Shown in pieces: positions 21,672-30,300 of a stretch of 64,000 nucleotides of DNA. Under the pieces are notes generated by a model. The model was not told where the DNA came from. It ran no database searches and saw only the letters and a list, made by a program, of their open reading frames with translations. The number at the start of each line of letters is the position of its first letter. The stretch's first letter is position 1. A program made the position numbers and the translations under genes. This stretch comes from Tepidisphaera sp. (GTDB lineage: Bacteria > Planctomycetota > Phycisphaerae > Phycisphaerales > UBA1924), in contig WGNV01000001.1 in assembly GCA_016124375.1 (NCBI GenBank), positions 434,001 through 498,000 of the forward strand, given 5' to 3'.

Positions 21672-23192
21672 ATGAAATCGTCCCATCGCGTCGGTCTGTT
21701 GTCTCTGGTGGTCCCTGGCCTGGCGCTGTGCGTGTTCGCACAGTCATCGCAGGCCCAGGGCCTAGCCACCACCCGCATCGCCAACGGGCTCGCAGGCCCG
21801 GTGTTCGTCACCGCGCCGCGGGGCGATAACAGCCGCATTTTCGTGGTCGAGCAGCGCACCAGCACCACCGGCCGCATCCGCATCATCAACATCCCGGCCA
21901 ACACCTTGAACAGCACGCCCTTCTTCACGGTCTCGCCCGTCGCGACCGGCAGCGAGCAGGGCCTCCTGGGCCTGGCCTTCCACCCCAACTACCTCCAGAA
22001 TGGCTATTTCTACGTCTACTACACCCGCGCCCCCCAGGCGGGCATTAGCGCCGGCAGCAGCGTCATCGCCCGCTACCGCGCCAACCCGCCATACGCCACC
22101 AGCACCACTGCCGACCTTACCTCCGGCACCACGCTCCTCGAGATTCCCCAGCCCGACGCCAACCACAACTGCGGCTGGATGGCCTTCGGACCCGACGGGT
22201 ACCTCTACATCGGCACCGGCGACGGGGGCTGCGGCAACGACACCAACTGCGGGGGCAACTCCCCCAGCGTCGTCCCGCCCGGGCACACCGCCGTCACCGG
22301 TAACGCCCAGGACATCACCAGCAATCTGCTCGGCAAGCTCCTGCGCCTGGACGTCGACGGGCCCGACAACATTCCCGGCAACGCCGACGACGCCGACCCC
22401 AACACCGGCACGCCATACCGGGCTGCCCCCGGCAACCCGTTCAACGGCTCCAACGGCGACCGCGAGATCTTCGCCTATGGCCTGCGCAACCCCTGGCGCG
22501 ACAGCTTTGACCGGGTCACCGGCGATCTGTGGATCGCCGACGTGGGCCAGGGCGCCCGCGAAGAAATCAACTTCGTCCCCGCTGGCCTTGGCGCGGGCTT
22601 CAACTTCGGCTGGCGATGCCTTGAAGGCACCCGCGTCACCGGCCTGACCGGCTGCAACCCCAACGACGCCTCGCTGTGGCCGCCGATCATGGAATACGGG
22701 CACAGCGAGAACATCGCCCCCACCTTCATTCACGGCTGCGCCATCACCGGGGGATACGTGTACCGGGGCAGCGCTCTTCCCAGCCTCTACGGCAGCTACA
22801 TCTTCGCCGACTACTGCTCGGGTGACATCTGGACCATCCAGCGGGCAGCCGGGGGCGGGCTCACCAACATCGTGAACCGCACCGCGCAGCTCACGCCCCC
22901 GGGGGGCCTGGGCATCCAGAACGTCACGAGCTTCGGCGAAGACAACCAGGGCGAGCTCTACATTTGCGACCAGTCCGGGGGCGAGGTGTACAAGATCATC
23001 CCCCGCACCTGCGACGCAGACGCCAACCAGGATGGGGTGGCGGATCAGGGTGACGTGGATTACCTCATCAATGTCGTGGCCGGGGGCGCGAACCCGACCG
23101 GCTTCAACACCGACTTCAACCGCGACGGCGTCTCCGACCAGGGCGACGTGGACGCGCTCGTCAACGTCGTTGCGGGCGGCGACTGCCCGTAA
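21672..23192 (+). CDS. Exported glucose/sorbosone dehydrogenase-type protein with dockerin
   Basis: A 506-residue protein with a signal peptide (MKSSHRVGLLSLVVPGLALC ... AQA). It is followed by a six-bladed propeller of the sGDH/YliI family: RIANGLAGPVFVTAPRGDNS, GLLGLAFHPNYLQNGYFYVY, DANHNCGWMAFGPDGYLYIG, GLRNPWRDSFD, GGYVYRG. The family oxidises aldose sugars using PQQ, usually in the periplasm. Two dockerin repeats end the protein (NQDGVADQGDVDYLINVV, NRDGVSDQGDVDALVNVV; terminus GGDCP). It lies 133 bases after the five-haem cytochrome on the same strand, which suggests an electron donor-acceptor pair. PQQ use is inferred from family only. Confidence 0.87.
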   Translation: MKSSHRVGLLSLVVPGLALCVFAQSSQAQGLATTRIANGLAGPVFVTAPRGDNSRIFVVEQRTSTTGRIRIINIPANTLNSTPFFTVSPVATGSEQGLLGLAFHPNYLQNGYFYVYYTRAPQAGISAGSSVIARYRANPPYATSTTADLTSGTTLLEIPQPDANHNCGWMAFGPDGYLYIGTGDGGCGNDTNCGGNSPSVVPPGHTAVTGNAQDITSNLLGKLLRLDVDGPDNIPGNADDADPNTGTPYRAAPGNPFNGSNGDREIFAYGLRNPWRDSFDRVTGDLWIADVGQGAREEINFVPAGLGAGFNFGWRCLEGTRVTGLTGCNPNDASLWPPIMEYGHSENIAPTFIHGCAITGGYVYRGSALPSLYGSYIFADYCSGDIWTIQRAAGGGLTNIVNRTAQLTPPGGLGIQNVTSFGEDNQGELYICDQSGGEVYKIIPRTCDADANQDGVADQGDVDYLINVVAGGANPTGFNTDFNRDGVSDQGDVDALVNVVAGGDCP

Positions 23193-23256
23193 ACGCGACC
23201 GCGAATCGCGAGCCAGGGTCTCACCGGCGGCCGAAGTCAACGCGACAAGACACTGC

Positions 23257-23290
23257 AACACCGAGGACGCTTCGCGCCTTCGGTGTTTTT
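23257..23290 (+). terminator. Rho-independent terminator of the sugar dehydrogenase gene
   Basis: AACACCGAGG...CCTTCGGTGTT forms a long stem with perfect outer 8 bp and TTCG near the tip, followed by TTTTT. It begins 64 nt after the stop, in the spacer shared with the convergent aminotransferase gene. Confidence 0.72.
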
Positions 23291-23316
23291 CTTGCGCGAC
23301 GTCTCGTTCCAGTTTG

Positions 23317-24576
23317 CTACGAGGCCCGCGCGTTTCCCGCGCCCGCTCGGGCGTGCTCCGCGCCGATCTGCCCCAGCGCCGCCACCACTCGCCGCACATC
23401 GTCTTCGGTCACAAACGGCCCGACGCTGAACCGCAGCGCCCCGCCGCGATCGAGCGAGCCGAACGTCCGGTGTGCCCCGGGAGCGCACGTCAGCCCGCTG
23501 CGAACCAGAATGCCGAAGCTCGCCTCCAGCATGGCCGCGATCTCGCCGGGATCCAGGTCGTCGTGCACCAGCGCGAACACGCCGACGCGGCGTTCCGGGT
23601 CGGTAGGCCCGAGCAGCCGGAAGCCATCCAAGGGCCCGGGCCGCGCTTCCCATGCTTGGCCCCGGCAGCCGCCATCTCGCAATCCATCCAGCGCCGCCCG
23701 AATCAGCCCCAACTCATGCTCGCGCAGCGACGGCACGCCCTGCTCCAAAATCCACGCGACGCTCGCCGAGAGCCCCACGATCCCCGCCGTGTTGTGCGAG
23801 CCGGCCTCGAACCGCTCGGGCATGCTGGTGGGCTGAGAATCATCCTCCGACCACGAGCCCGTGCCCCCTTCGCGCGTCGTCGCTACCCGCCCCAGCACGC
23901 GGGGCGAGATGTACAACCCCCCGGTGCCCTGCGGCCCCATCAGGCCCTTGTGCCCGGGGAACGCCAGCAAGTCCGCCTGCAGCGCGCCGACATCCACCGG
24001 CACATGCCCCAGCGACTGGGCCGCGTCCACCAGGTAGGGCACGTCAAACTTGCGACAGACCTTGCCGATCGCCTCCACTGGCTGCAGCGTGCCCCCCACA
24101 TTGCTCGCCATGTTCACCGCCACCAGCGCCGTGTCGTCGTTGATCGCGTGACACACCGCCGAAGGGGCGACGACGCCTGTCTCGGCGTCCGCGTGAATGT
24201 GCACCACCTCGGCGCCATCTTCTTCCAGCGCCCGGTAAGGCCTCAACACCGAGTTGTGGTCCATCGCCGTCGTGATGACACGCATCCGCCGCCCGGGGTG
24301 ATCTCGCCGCCATGCACGGGCCACGCCCTTGATCGCCAGGTTCAGCGCATCGCTGGTGTTGAGCGTGAACACCACGTGCGAGGGATCCTCGCCCCCGATG
24401 AGCCGGCAAAGGCGTTCGCGGCACACGCGAATGAGCCTCGCCCCCTCGCGGCTCTCGGCATACTGCCCGCGCCCGGGCGACGCCCCCAGCTTGGTGGCGT
24501 ACTCGAGCATTGCCTCGATGACGCCCGGGGGCTTCGGAAAACTTGTGGCCGCGTTATCGAGGTACGTTCGCTTCAT
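23317..24576 (-). CDS. Class V aminotransferase, cysteine desulfurase-like
   Basis: A 419-residue PLP enzyme of the SufS/CsdA-like group. It starts MKRTYLDNAATSFPKPPGV, with the typical YLDNAATS opening. Other motifs are ITTAMDHNSVLRPY, DAAQSLGHVPVDV (PLP-binding Asp), the PLP lysine in AFPGHKGLMGPQGTGGLY, and a C-terminal active-site cysteine in RSGLTCAPGAH. It probably takes sulfur from cysteine for Fe-S clusters or thiolation. No suf or isc partner is adjacent. An upstream in-frame start was rejected because it adds a basic leader before the conserved opening. Confidence 0.9.
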   Translation of the reverse strand: MKRTYLDNAATSFPKPPGVIEAMLEYATKLGASPGRGQYAESREGARLIRVCRERLCRLIGGEDPSHVVFTLNTSDALNLAIKGVARAWRRDHPGRRMRVITTAMDHNSVLRPYRALEEDGAEVVHIHADAETGVVAPSAVCHAINDDTALVAVNMASNVGGTLQPVEAIGKVCRKFDVPYLVDAAQSLGHVPVDVGALQADLLAFPGHKGLMGPQGTGGLYISPRVLGRVATTREGGTGSWSEDDSQPTSMPERFEAGSHNTAGIVGLSASVAWILEQGVPSLREHELGLIRAALDGLRDGGCRGQAWEARPGPLDGFRLLGPTDPERRVGVFALVHDDLDPGEIAAMLEASFGILVRSGLTCAPGAHRTFGSLDRGGALRFSVGPFVTEDDVRRVVAALGQIGAEHARAGAGNARAS

Positions 24577-24830
24577 GTTCGCTGATTCAGGCTTTCCGTC
24601 GCGGCGTCGGCGCGCGACACTTGCCCAAGCTCCCACCTCTCTCGGGCATTTTGGCATCTTTGGCGCGTCGCGCCCGCTTCGCGCGAAACTTCCGCGTCAC
24701 ACCGGCGGTACACAGATGGATACTCCCTCTCCGGGCTGGCGGCGGGTCAGGGCGTTTGTGGGGAACGTCCCCGGCCCGCCGCCGGCCGCCCTCATGCCAT
24801 CCGACCCGCAATGGCGTACCATGGGCCCTC

Positions 24831-25103
24831 ATGGTGAGCGACCTCTTCAAACCCGGGCAGCGCGTCAAAGTCACTCAGCAGGTGCCGCGGCTCGACCGCG
24901 CCATCGGCCCCGGGGGCGGCACGATGTCCATCACCATCGAGGGCACCATCATCGCCCTCACCCAGCAGAAGACCGGCTCGTGGTTCGCCCACAGCAAAGA
25001 CCACAAGCTGTGGCTCGATCGCCTGCAACTCCGCAAGGACGACGGCGAGATCGTCTTCGTCAACCTCGACCAATACTCCAGCGTCGAAGTCGTCGGGGGC
25101 TGA
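24831..25103 (+). CDS. Small beta-rich protein, unknown function
   Basis: A 90-residue protein, MVSDLFKPGQRVKVTQQVPR onward, with alternating hydrophobic residues (VTQQV, MSITIEGTIIAL, GSWFAHS, EIVFVNLDQYSSVEVV). This suggests a small SH3-like or KOW-like barrel, and the opening FKPGQRVKVTQQV is common in such folds. A larger in-frame ORF upstream was rejected because its sequence is Arg/Ser-rich non-coding shadow. No Shine-Dalgarno is obvious. It converges with the VWA gene 15 bases away. The composition is protein-like and the gene looks real, but the function is not known. Confidence 0.65.
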   Translation: MVSDLFKPGQRVKVTQQVPRLDRAIGPGGGTMSITIEGTIIALTQQKTGSWFAHSKDHKLWLDRLQLRKDDGEIVFVNLDQYSSVEVVGG

Positions 25104-25118
25104 ACGGGCCCTCGCCTC

Positions 25119-26153
25119 TCACTGCCCCTTGAGGTCTTCCAGCGTCAGCACGCGATATGAGCCCGGGCCGTCGCCGTGGATCGCGGCGATCGATTGCAGG
25201 AGCCCGGTCGGGTCGTCGGCGAGCAGCTGCACGGTCTTAATGACGGTCGGCCGGCGTCCAAGGTCGTCGGGCGGGTTGAGTTTGTCGAGGGCCGCCAGCG
25301 TCGCAGCGTTCCCCTCGCCCCAAGTGCCCGCCTGGCTGCGGGGGATGCTGCACGTCAGCAGAAAAATCAGGTCGGGGTGCAGCGCCAGACCTTCGCGCAG
25401 GCCGTCGAGAGGCACGCTCGAGCCCGCCGGGCGGATGCCCTGCACCCAGTTTTCGACGCGCTGGCGCACGCCCGGGGCGGCCTGGGTATAGCCCGAGGAG
25501 GAAAAGCGTTCGATCGCGGGCAAGGGCTGCCCGCTCTTGGCCTCGGGAGGGTCGCGAAAGACGATCACCTCGAAGGATTGTGAGGCGTCCAGGCGCGAGA
25601 TCGAGTGGATCAGCTCCTCCTCCACGAACGGGAGGGTCGTGACCATGGCGGCTGAGCCGTCCATGACGTAGACGATGTGCCGCGCCCGCACGCCCTGCAC
25701 CCCGGCGAACGACGCGACGGCCGGGGGCGGCGGGGACTCGGACTCGGGAGGCACCGGCGGGGCGGCCGCGGGCGCCGAGGCCGGAGCGGCTGCCTTGGCA
25801 GTGGGCTGGGGTGCCTTGGCGACTGGCTTTGAGGCCAGCAGCGAGTCCGGCGCTGGGGCGGGCTTTGGAGTCTCAGGCTTAGGGGGTTCGGGCTTTGGGG
25901 GCTCTGGCTTGGGGGGGGCCGGTTTGGGTTGCTTGGGCGTGGGCGTTTGGGGCGGGGCGGGCTTCAGGTCTGGCGCCGGGGCAAGGGTCAGTTGTGTTGC
26001 GGGGGCGTCGACCAGTCGTGGCTTCGGGGCCGCGATGCGAATCCGCTCCAGAACCACGATCAGCCCCGCATGTACCACCCCCGACCCGACGCACGCGGCG
26101 ATCAGGATCGTCTTGGCCGACCACTTCCAGCGGCGTGTGCGACGCACCGGCAA
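25119..26153 (-). CDS. Membrane-anchored proline-rich protein with a VWA-like domain
   Basis: A 344-residue protein. A basic N-terminus and one membrane helix (about 12-34) precede a Pro/Lys/Ala-rich linker with repeated PKPEP units (about 60-140), TonB-like in composition, which could span the periplasm. Residues 160-340 resemble a von Willebrand A fold: HIVYVMDGSAAM where DxSxS is expected (degenerate MIDAS), DASQSFEVIVFRD, and PDLIFLLTCS. Translation begins at TTG (26153) or GTG (26147); no ATG fits. It is downstream of the DoxX gene by 61 bases and is probably cotranscribed. Function is unknown. Confidence 0.72.
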   Translation of the reverse strand: MPVRRTRRWKWSAKTILIAACVGSGVVHAGLIVVLERIRIAAPKPRLVDAPATQLTLAPAPDLKPAPPQTPTPKQPKPAPPKPEPPKPEPPKPETPKPAPAPDSLLASKPVAKAPQPTAKAAAPASAPAAAPPVPPESESPPPPAVASFAGVQGVRARHIVYVMDGSAAMVTTLPFVEEELIHSISRLDASQSFEVIVFRDPPEAKSGQPLPAIERFSSSGYTQAAPGVRQRVENWVQGIRPAGSSVPLDGLREGLALHPDLIFLLTCSIPRSQAGTWGEGNAATLAALDKLNPPDDLGRRPTVIKTVQLLADDPTGLLQSIAAIHGDGPGSYRVLTLEDLKGQ

Positions 26154-26214
26154 CTTTATCGACCAAACCCGGGCGAGGCAGTACTCTCCGGCCGCCCGCG
26201 GCTGGGAATGGGAT

Positions 26215-26991
26215 TCACCCCGCGGGCTTGGGCGGGGCCGGCTTGGGGGGCGGCGGGGGCTTGGAGGGGCCGAAGAGCACGGAATCGACCGACAGCGCCC
26301 CGGCGCCCAGCAGCATGACGCTCAGGGCGGCCATCAGCAGCGCGAAGGGCCAGAGCACGCCGACGTACGACGCATCGCCTCCGGCGTAGAGGTCGTACTT
26401 TGGCAGGAAGCCCCAGCGCGTGACCCCGCTCTGGAGGGCCGGGCCGATCTGGGCCAGCCAGAGCGCCCCCACCATGGTGCCCGAGACGAACAACGCGCTG
26501 AGCCTCGCCAGGAACCCCAGCAGCAGAAACGACCCGCCGACAAGTTCGGAGAGCCCGGCGGTCCACGCGAAGTACACCGGAAGTTTGCCCTCGGCGCCCC
26601 TGGCGGGCCACAGCAGCATGGGCGTGGACCCGTCTTCGCGCGGGGCGGGGTGGGCGGCTTTGTAGACCGACAGCGCGATCAGGTTCACGCGCATGGTCTT
26701 GACGGGGTTGGGAAAGTCCGAGCCCAGGTAGGTCTTGGGCGCGGGGGCGGGCGTGCCCGACGGCTGGGCGGGGCCCTGCTCGAAGGAGGTCGTGCGCACC
26801 GTGCTGTTCGACGGAATCAGAGCCGCGGCCGGGGGCGGGATGACGCCCATGTTGGCCAAAATCGCGGCGTCGTCGCCCGAGACGGGTTCCATGGCCGCGA
26901 ACTTGCCAAGCCCAGCCCACAGAAATGTGAAACCCAGTGACAGACGCAGCAACAGCGGAGCGACCCGCAGACCGAAGCGTGAAGTAGCCAT
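26215..26991 (-). CDS. DoxX-family membrane protein
   Basis: A 258-residue polytopic protein. The opening LLLRLSLGFTFLWAGLGKFA matches the DoxX first helix with its conserved gly/lys. It is followed by a long periplasmic-type loop (about 35-130), then helices at WTAGLSELVGGSFLLLGFLARLSALF and further segments to about residue 235. The C-terminus ends in a proline-rich tail (PPPPPKPAPPKPAG), echoing the next gene's linker. DoxX proteins are linked to quinone or redox-stress complexes, but the role here is not evident. AAGGAAGG precedes the ATG. Confidence 0.82.
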   Translation of the reverse strand: MATSRFGLRVAPLLLRLSLGFTFLWAGLGKFAAMEPVSGDDAAILANMGVIPPPAAALIPSNSTVRTTSFEQGPAQPSGTPAPAPKTYLGSDFPNPVKTMRVNLIALSVYKAAHPAPREDGSTPMLLWPARGAEGKLPVYFAWTAGLSELVGGSFLLLGFLARLSALFVSGTMVGALWLAQIGPALQSGVTRWGFLPKYDLYAGGDASYVGVLWPFALLMAALSVMLLGAGALSVDSVLFGPSKPPPPPKPAPPKPAG

Positions 26992-27106
26992 GCGACCTTC
27001 CTTCCGGGAACTCTCTCCGGGCTTTCAGGGAGCCAATCGGGCGGCGATGAAGCCTAGAACCATGTATCGGCGCTGGCGGGGTCGGGGCACGTAGCATTTG
27101 ACGAAG

Positions 27107-27189
27107 GCGGGCGTGGCGGAATGGCAGACGCGCGGGACTTAGGATCCCGTGGCCGCGAGGCTGTGCAGGTTCAAGTCCTGTCGCCCGCA
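27107..27189 (+). tRNA. tRNA-Leu (anticodon UAG)
   Basis: 83 nt folding as a class II tRNA: acceptor GCGGGCG (27107-27113) pairs with CGCCCGC (27182-27188), with discriminator A at 27189. The anticodon stem CGGGA/TCCCG encloses the loop CTTAGGA, giving anticodon TAG for CUA. A variable arm and the T loop GTTCAAG are present. CCA is not encoded. A palindromic element begins 16 bases downstream. Confidence 0.96.
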
Positions 27190-27204
27190 CTTGTGGGTTG
27201 GGGG

Positions 27205-27300
27205 TACGAGCCCGAAGCGCGAGCGAGGGTCGCGTTGGGGTTCGGATGCGTGGCCCTGTTCGGGAGCCGGTGAGACCCTCGCTTGCGCTTCGGGCTCGTA
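27205..27300. repeat. Inverted repeat of 27-nt arms between tRNA-Leu and nadD
   Basis: Arms 27205-27231 and 27274-27300 are reverse complements with one mismatch in 27. Each carries TACGAGCCCGAAGCGC-type sequence around a 42-nt centre. I recall the motif ACGAGCCCGAAGCGCAAGCG as a widespread element in planctomycete genomes. It ends immediately before the ATG assigned to nadD, so it forms the nadD 5' leader. Confidence 0.8.
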
Positions 27301-27301
27301 G

Positions 27302-27979
27302 ATGCAGCAATCTCCCACGACACCCTTGGACGTACCCGCCGATGTGGCGGATGTGGTGGTGATGGGCGGCTCGTTCGACCCGCCGCACGTGGGGCACACG
27401 AGGTTGGGGGAGGTTGCGAGGCGGCACGCGGGTGAGCTCGCGTGGTTGGTCTTCGTGCCGGCGGCGAGGTCGCCGTTCAAAGATGCCGGCCCGACAGCGA
27501 GCGACACGGACCGGGTGGCGATGTTGCGCCTGGCAACGGCAGAGGCGAAGCGCACCTTGGTGTGGACCGATGAGATCGATCGGGCCAGGCCGGGGCAAGC
27601 GAGTTACACCATCGACACGCTGCGGCGGGCGCGGGCGTGGCTGGATGGGCATGGGAGCGCCGGGGCGAGGCTGTGGCTGGTGATCGGGGCGGACCAAGCC
27701 GCGGCGTTTCACAAGTGGCGTGAGGCTGGGGCGATCTTGGAGCTGGCCCGGCCACTGGTGCTGGCGCGCGAGGGTGCGATGCTGGACGAAGCGATGGTGC
27801 AGCACTGGGATGCGGCGATGATGGAGCGATGGCGGCGGGCGGTCGTGCCGGCGCCGATGCTCGAGGTGAGTTCGACAGCGCTGCGCCGGGCGATGGCGGG
27901 GGACGACGCGAGACTGGCGGAGCAGTGGCTGGAGCCTGGAGTGCTGCCATACATCCGCGAGCGCGGGCTGTACGCCTGA
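27302..27979 (+). CDS. nadD: Nicotinate-nucleotide adenylyltransferase
   Basis: Transfers AMP from ATP to nicotinate mononucleotide in NAD synthesis. The 225-residue protein has the nucleotidyltransferase opening VVMGGSFDPPHVGHTRLGEV (the (T/H)xGH equivalent is HVGH), LVFVPAARSPFK, the block VWTDEIDRARPGQASYTIDT, LVIGADQAAAFHKWRE, and the C-terminal VSSTALRRAM matching the family's ISST-x-IR motif. The ATG at 27302 abuts an inverted repeat and leaves a leader of about 20 residues, so an internal GTG nearer MGGSFDP could be the true start. It stands downstream of tRNA-Leu. Confidence 0.93.
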   Translation: MQQSPTTPLDVPADVADVVVMGGSFDPPHVGHTRLGEVARRHAGELAWLVFVPAARSPFKDAGPTASDTDRVAMLRLATAEAKRTLVWTDEIDRARPGQASYTIDTLRRARAWLDGHGSAGARLWLVIGADQAAAFHKWREAGAILELARPLVLAREGAMLDEAMVQHWDAAMMERWRRAVVPAPMLEVSSTALRRAMAGDDARLAEQWLEPGVLPYIRERGLYA

Positions 27980-28064
27980 GCGTTCGCACTCCCGACATCT
28001 ACCGAACTGAGTCGGCGTGATTCGCGTTCGACCCCGCGCGGGTGATTCGGTATCCTCGCCCCCT

Positions 28065-30098
28065 ATGGCTATTGAGCAACTGAGCGAGCAGCAGGTGCGT
28101 GAGTGGTCCCGCGAGCAGAAGGACCGCTGGTGGTTTGAGAAGATTTATCGGGCGACCATGCCCCAGTTGACGCTGCGGGCGGGGCTGACGGGCTTCCTGC
28201 TTGGCGGGGTGCTGTGCGCGACGAACCTGTACATCGGGGCCAAGACCGGGTGGTCGCTGGGCGTGGGGCTGACGAGCGTGATTCTGGCGTTCGCCGCATT
28301 CCGCATCATGTCGCGCCTTGGGGTGCGGGACATGACCATCCTCGAGAACAACTGCTCGCAGTCGGTGGCGACGGCGGCGGGGTACATGACCGGGCCGCTG
28401 ATCAGCGGCATCGCGGCGTACATGTGGGTGCAGAACGTCATCATGCCCTGGTGGCAGATGCTGCTGTTCAACGTGGTGCTGTCGGTGCTGGGCGTGCTGG
28501 TGGCGTTCCCCATGAAGCGCCGGTTCATCAACGACGAGCAGCAGCCCTTCCCCGAAGGCCGTGCGGCGGGTGTGGTGCTGGACGCGCTGTACACGTCTGA
28601 GGCGAACGTCGGCATGTTCAAGGCGAAGGTGCTGACGTTTACGGCGCTCGGGGCGGGGCTGGTGCAGGGGTTGATCGTGACGGGGTATCTGAAGTCGCTG
28701 CACGTGCTGGCGCTGATGGCGCGGCACGGGGAGAGCTGGAGCAGCGTGCTGGCAAAGTACAAGGCGGACATCGCTGGGACGTGGCATTTGCCGGAGGATT
28801 TGAGCGGGGTGTACGCGTGGCTGGCGTCCAAGGGCATGGAGCCGAAACTGGCCAAGGTGCCGATCGATCAACTGGGGCTGAACCCGACGCTGGATCTGTC
28901 GATGTTCGGGGCGGGCGGGCTGACGGGGATCAAGGCGGCCAGCAACATGATGTTGGGGACGGTGATCAACTTTGTGATTTTGGTGCCGCTGATGATTCAC
29001 TACGGGGAGATTTTGCCGCAGAAAGGGAGTTGGGAGGATGGCACCGCGGTGTTCAGCCGTGCTTGGGTGGTGAACAGTTGGGCGCTGTGGTGGGGCATCG
29101 TGATCATGGTGACGGCGTCGATGGTGGGCCTGGCGGGCAAGCCCAAGGTGTTTGTTGAGGCGTTCAAGGGCCTCTTCGCCCGCAAGAAGGCCGGGCCCAG
29201 CACGGACATCTTGAAGGACATCGAGTTCCCGCTGTGGATTTCGTGGGTGGGGATTCCAGTGGTTGGGGCGATCGGCGTGTGGATGGCGCACGACTGGTTC
29301 GGGGTGAAGTGGGTCTTCGGGGCGTTGGCGATTCCGCTGATTATCGTGCTGACGCTGATCGCCGCGAGCAGCACGGCGCTCACGAGCATCACGCCGACGG
29401 GCTCGCTCTCGAAGATTCCGCAGTTTATTTTCGGCGCGGCGGACCCGAAGCACCCGCCGACGAACCTGATGACCGGCGTGATGTGCGTCGAGGTCGCGAG
29501 CAACGCGAGCAACCTGTTGATGGACATCAAGCCGGGCTACATGCTGGGGGCCAAGCCTCGGCAGCAGGCGTGGGGGCATTTGATCGGGATTTTCGCGGGG
29601 GCGATCGCGGCGACGCCGCTGTTCTACGCGTTGTTTTTGTCGAAGATGGATCCGGCGAAAAGCATCGAACAGAACATGGTGACGCCGCAGTTCGGGTTTC
29701 CGTCGGCGGTGCAGTGGAAGGGCGTGTCGGAACTGGTGACCAGCATTTTCGGGGGCGACACCTCGGCGCACTTGCTGACCAAGTCGATCGTGACCTCGAT
29801 GGTGGTGGCGGGGGTGGTCGGCCTGGTGTTCGAGTTGGCGAGGGTGTTCACGAAGAACAAGTTTCCGCTGAGCCCGATGGCGATCGGGCTGGGGGTGGTG
29901 ATTCCGCCCGACTCAACGTTCGCGATGTTCTGCGGGGCGACGTTCTTCTGGGGCATGGGCAAGGTGTACGCCCATCGGAAGAACACCAACGGGCACCGGC
30001 TGTGGGTGGATTCGCAGGAAGCGATCTGTGCGGGGCTCATCGCGGGCGCGGCCCTCGTCGCGATCGGCAGCCAGTTGCTGGAGGTGTTTGCGTTGTAG
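28065..30098 (+). CDS. OPT-family oligopeptide/metal transporter
   Basis: A 677-residue polytopic transporter. After a polar N-terminus (MAIEQLSEQQ) there are some 14-16 hydrophobic helices. OPT signatures are LTLRAGLTGFLLGGVLCATN near the start, IGAKTGWSLGVGLTSVILAF, the ENNCSQSVATAAGYM segment, FPEGRAAGVVLDALY, and GVMCVEVASNASNLLMDIKPGYMLG. OPT proteins of this prokaryotic group carry oligopeptides or metal chelates by proton coupling. The ATG at 28065 is preferred over an upstream start. A 27-nt hairpin follows 65 bases after the stop. The substrate is unknown. Confidence 0.9.
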   Translation: MAIEQLSEQQVREWSREQKDRWWFEKIYRATMPQLTLRAGLTGFLLGGVLCATNLYIGAKTGWSLGVGLTSVILAFAAFRIMSRLGVRDMTILENNCSQSVATAAGYMTGPLISGIAAYMWVQNVIMPWWQMLLFNVVLSVLGVLVAFPMKRRFINDEQQPFPEGRAAGVVLDALYTSEANVGMFKAKVLTFTALGAGLVQGLIVTGYLKSLHVLALMARHGESWSSVLAKYKADIAGTWHLPEDLSGVYAWLASKGMEPKLAKVPIDQLGLNPTLDLSMFGAGGLTGIKAASNMMLGTVINFVILVPLMIHYGEILPQKGSWEDGTAVFSRAWVVNSWALWWGIVIMVTASMVGLAGKPKVFVEAFKGLFARKKAGPSTDILKDIEFPLWISWVGIPVVGAIGVWMAHDWFGVKWVFGALAIPLIIVLTLIAASSTALTSITPTGSLSKIPQFIFGAADPKHPPTNLMTGVMCVEVASNASNLLMDIKPGYMLGAKPRQQAWGHLIGIFAGAIAATPLFYALFLSKMDPAKSIEQNMVTPQFGFPSAVQWKGVSELVTSIFGGDTSAHLLTKSIVTSMVVAGVVGLVFELARVFTKNKFPLSPMAIGLGVVIPPDSTFAMFCGATFFWGMGKVYAHRKNTNGHRLWVDSQEAICAGLIAGAALVAIGSQLLEVFAL

Positions 30099-30116
30099 GG
30101 CGTATGCCTTGGCCCT

Positions 30117-30228
30117 CCCTGACGGTCGGGCTACGGACGGAATCGGGACGGCACCCGTTCTTGGGTGGCCCCTCTCTCCGAGAGGGGCGTGGGCGAGTCG
30201 CCGCGGCTTTCCCTTACGGTCGGGCTGC
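30117..30228 (+). repeat. Direct repeat pair flanking the 27-nt hairpin
   Basis: CCCTGACGGTCGGGCTAC (30117-30134) and CCCTTACGGTCGGGCTGC (30211-30228) match at 16 of 18 positions and lie on either side of the hairpin at 30163-30189. The 202-nt spacer between the OPT and aminotransferase genes is thus mostly repeat debris. Confidence 0.65.
30163..30189 (+). repeat. 27-nt hairpin element, copy 2 (3' of OPT gene)
   Basis: Exact reverse complement of 2836-2862, with a 9-bp stem and 3-base loop. It lies 65 bases after the OPT stop, in the same orientation relative to the upstream gene as copy 1 has to clpB. There is no following T-run. Confidence 0.8.
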
Positions 30229-30300
30229 TGACCCCAAGGCTGCTGCTGCTGCGGGCGCCGGCCTGTCGGGGGCGGATTGGCACGAGCACTACCCTCGTGC

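Noticed and set aside
21762-23399. 545-residue ORF antisense to the sugar dehydrogenase
   Set aside because: Shadow; the sense gene has a signal peptide, propeller and dockerin.
27999-29771. 590-residue ORF antisense to the OPT transporter
   Set aside because: His/Arg/Pro-rich shadow of a clear membrane protein.
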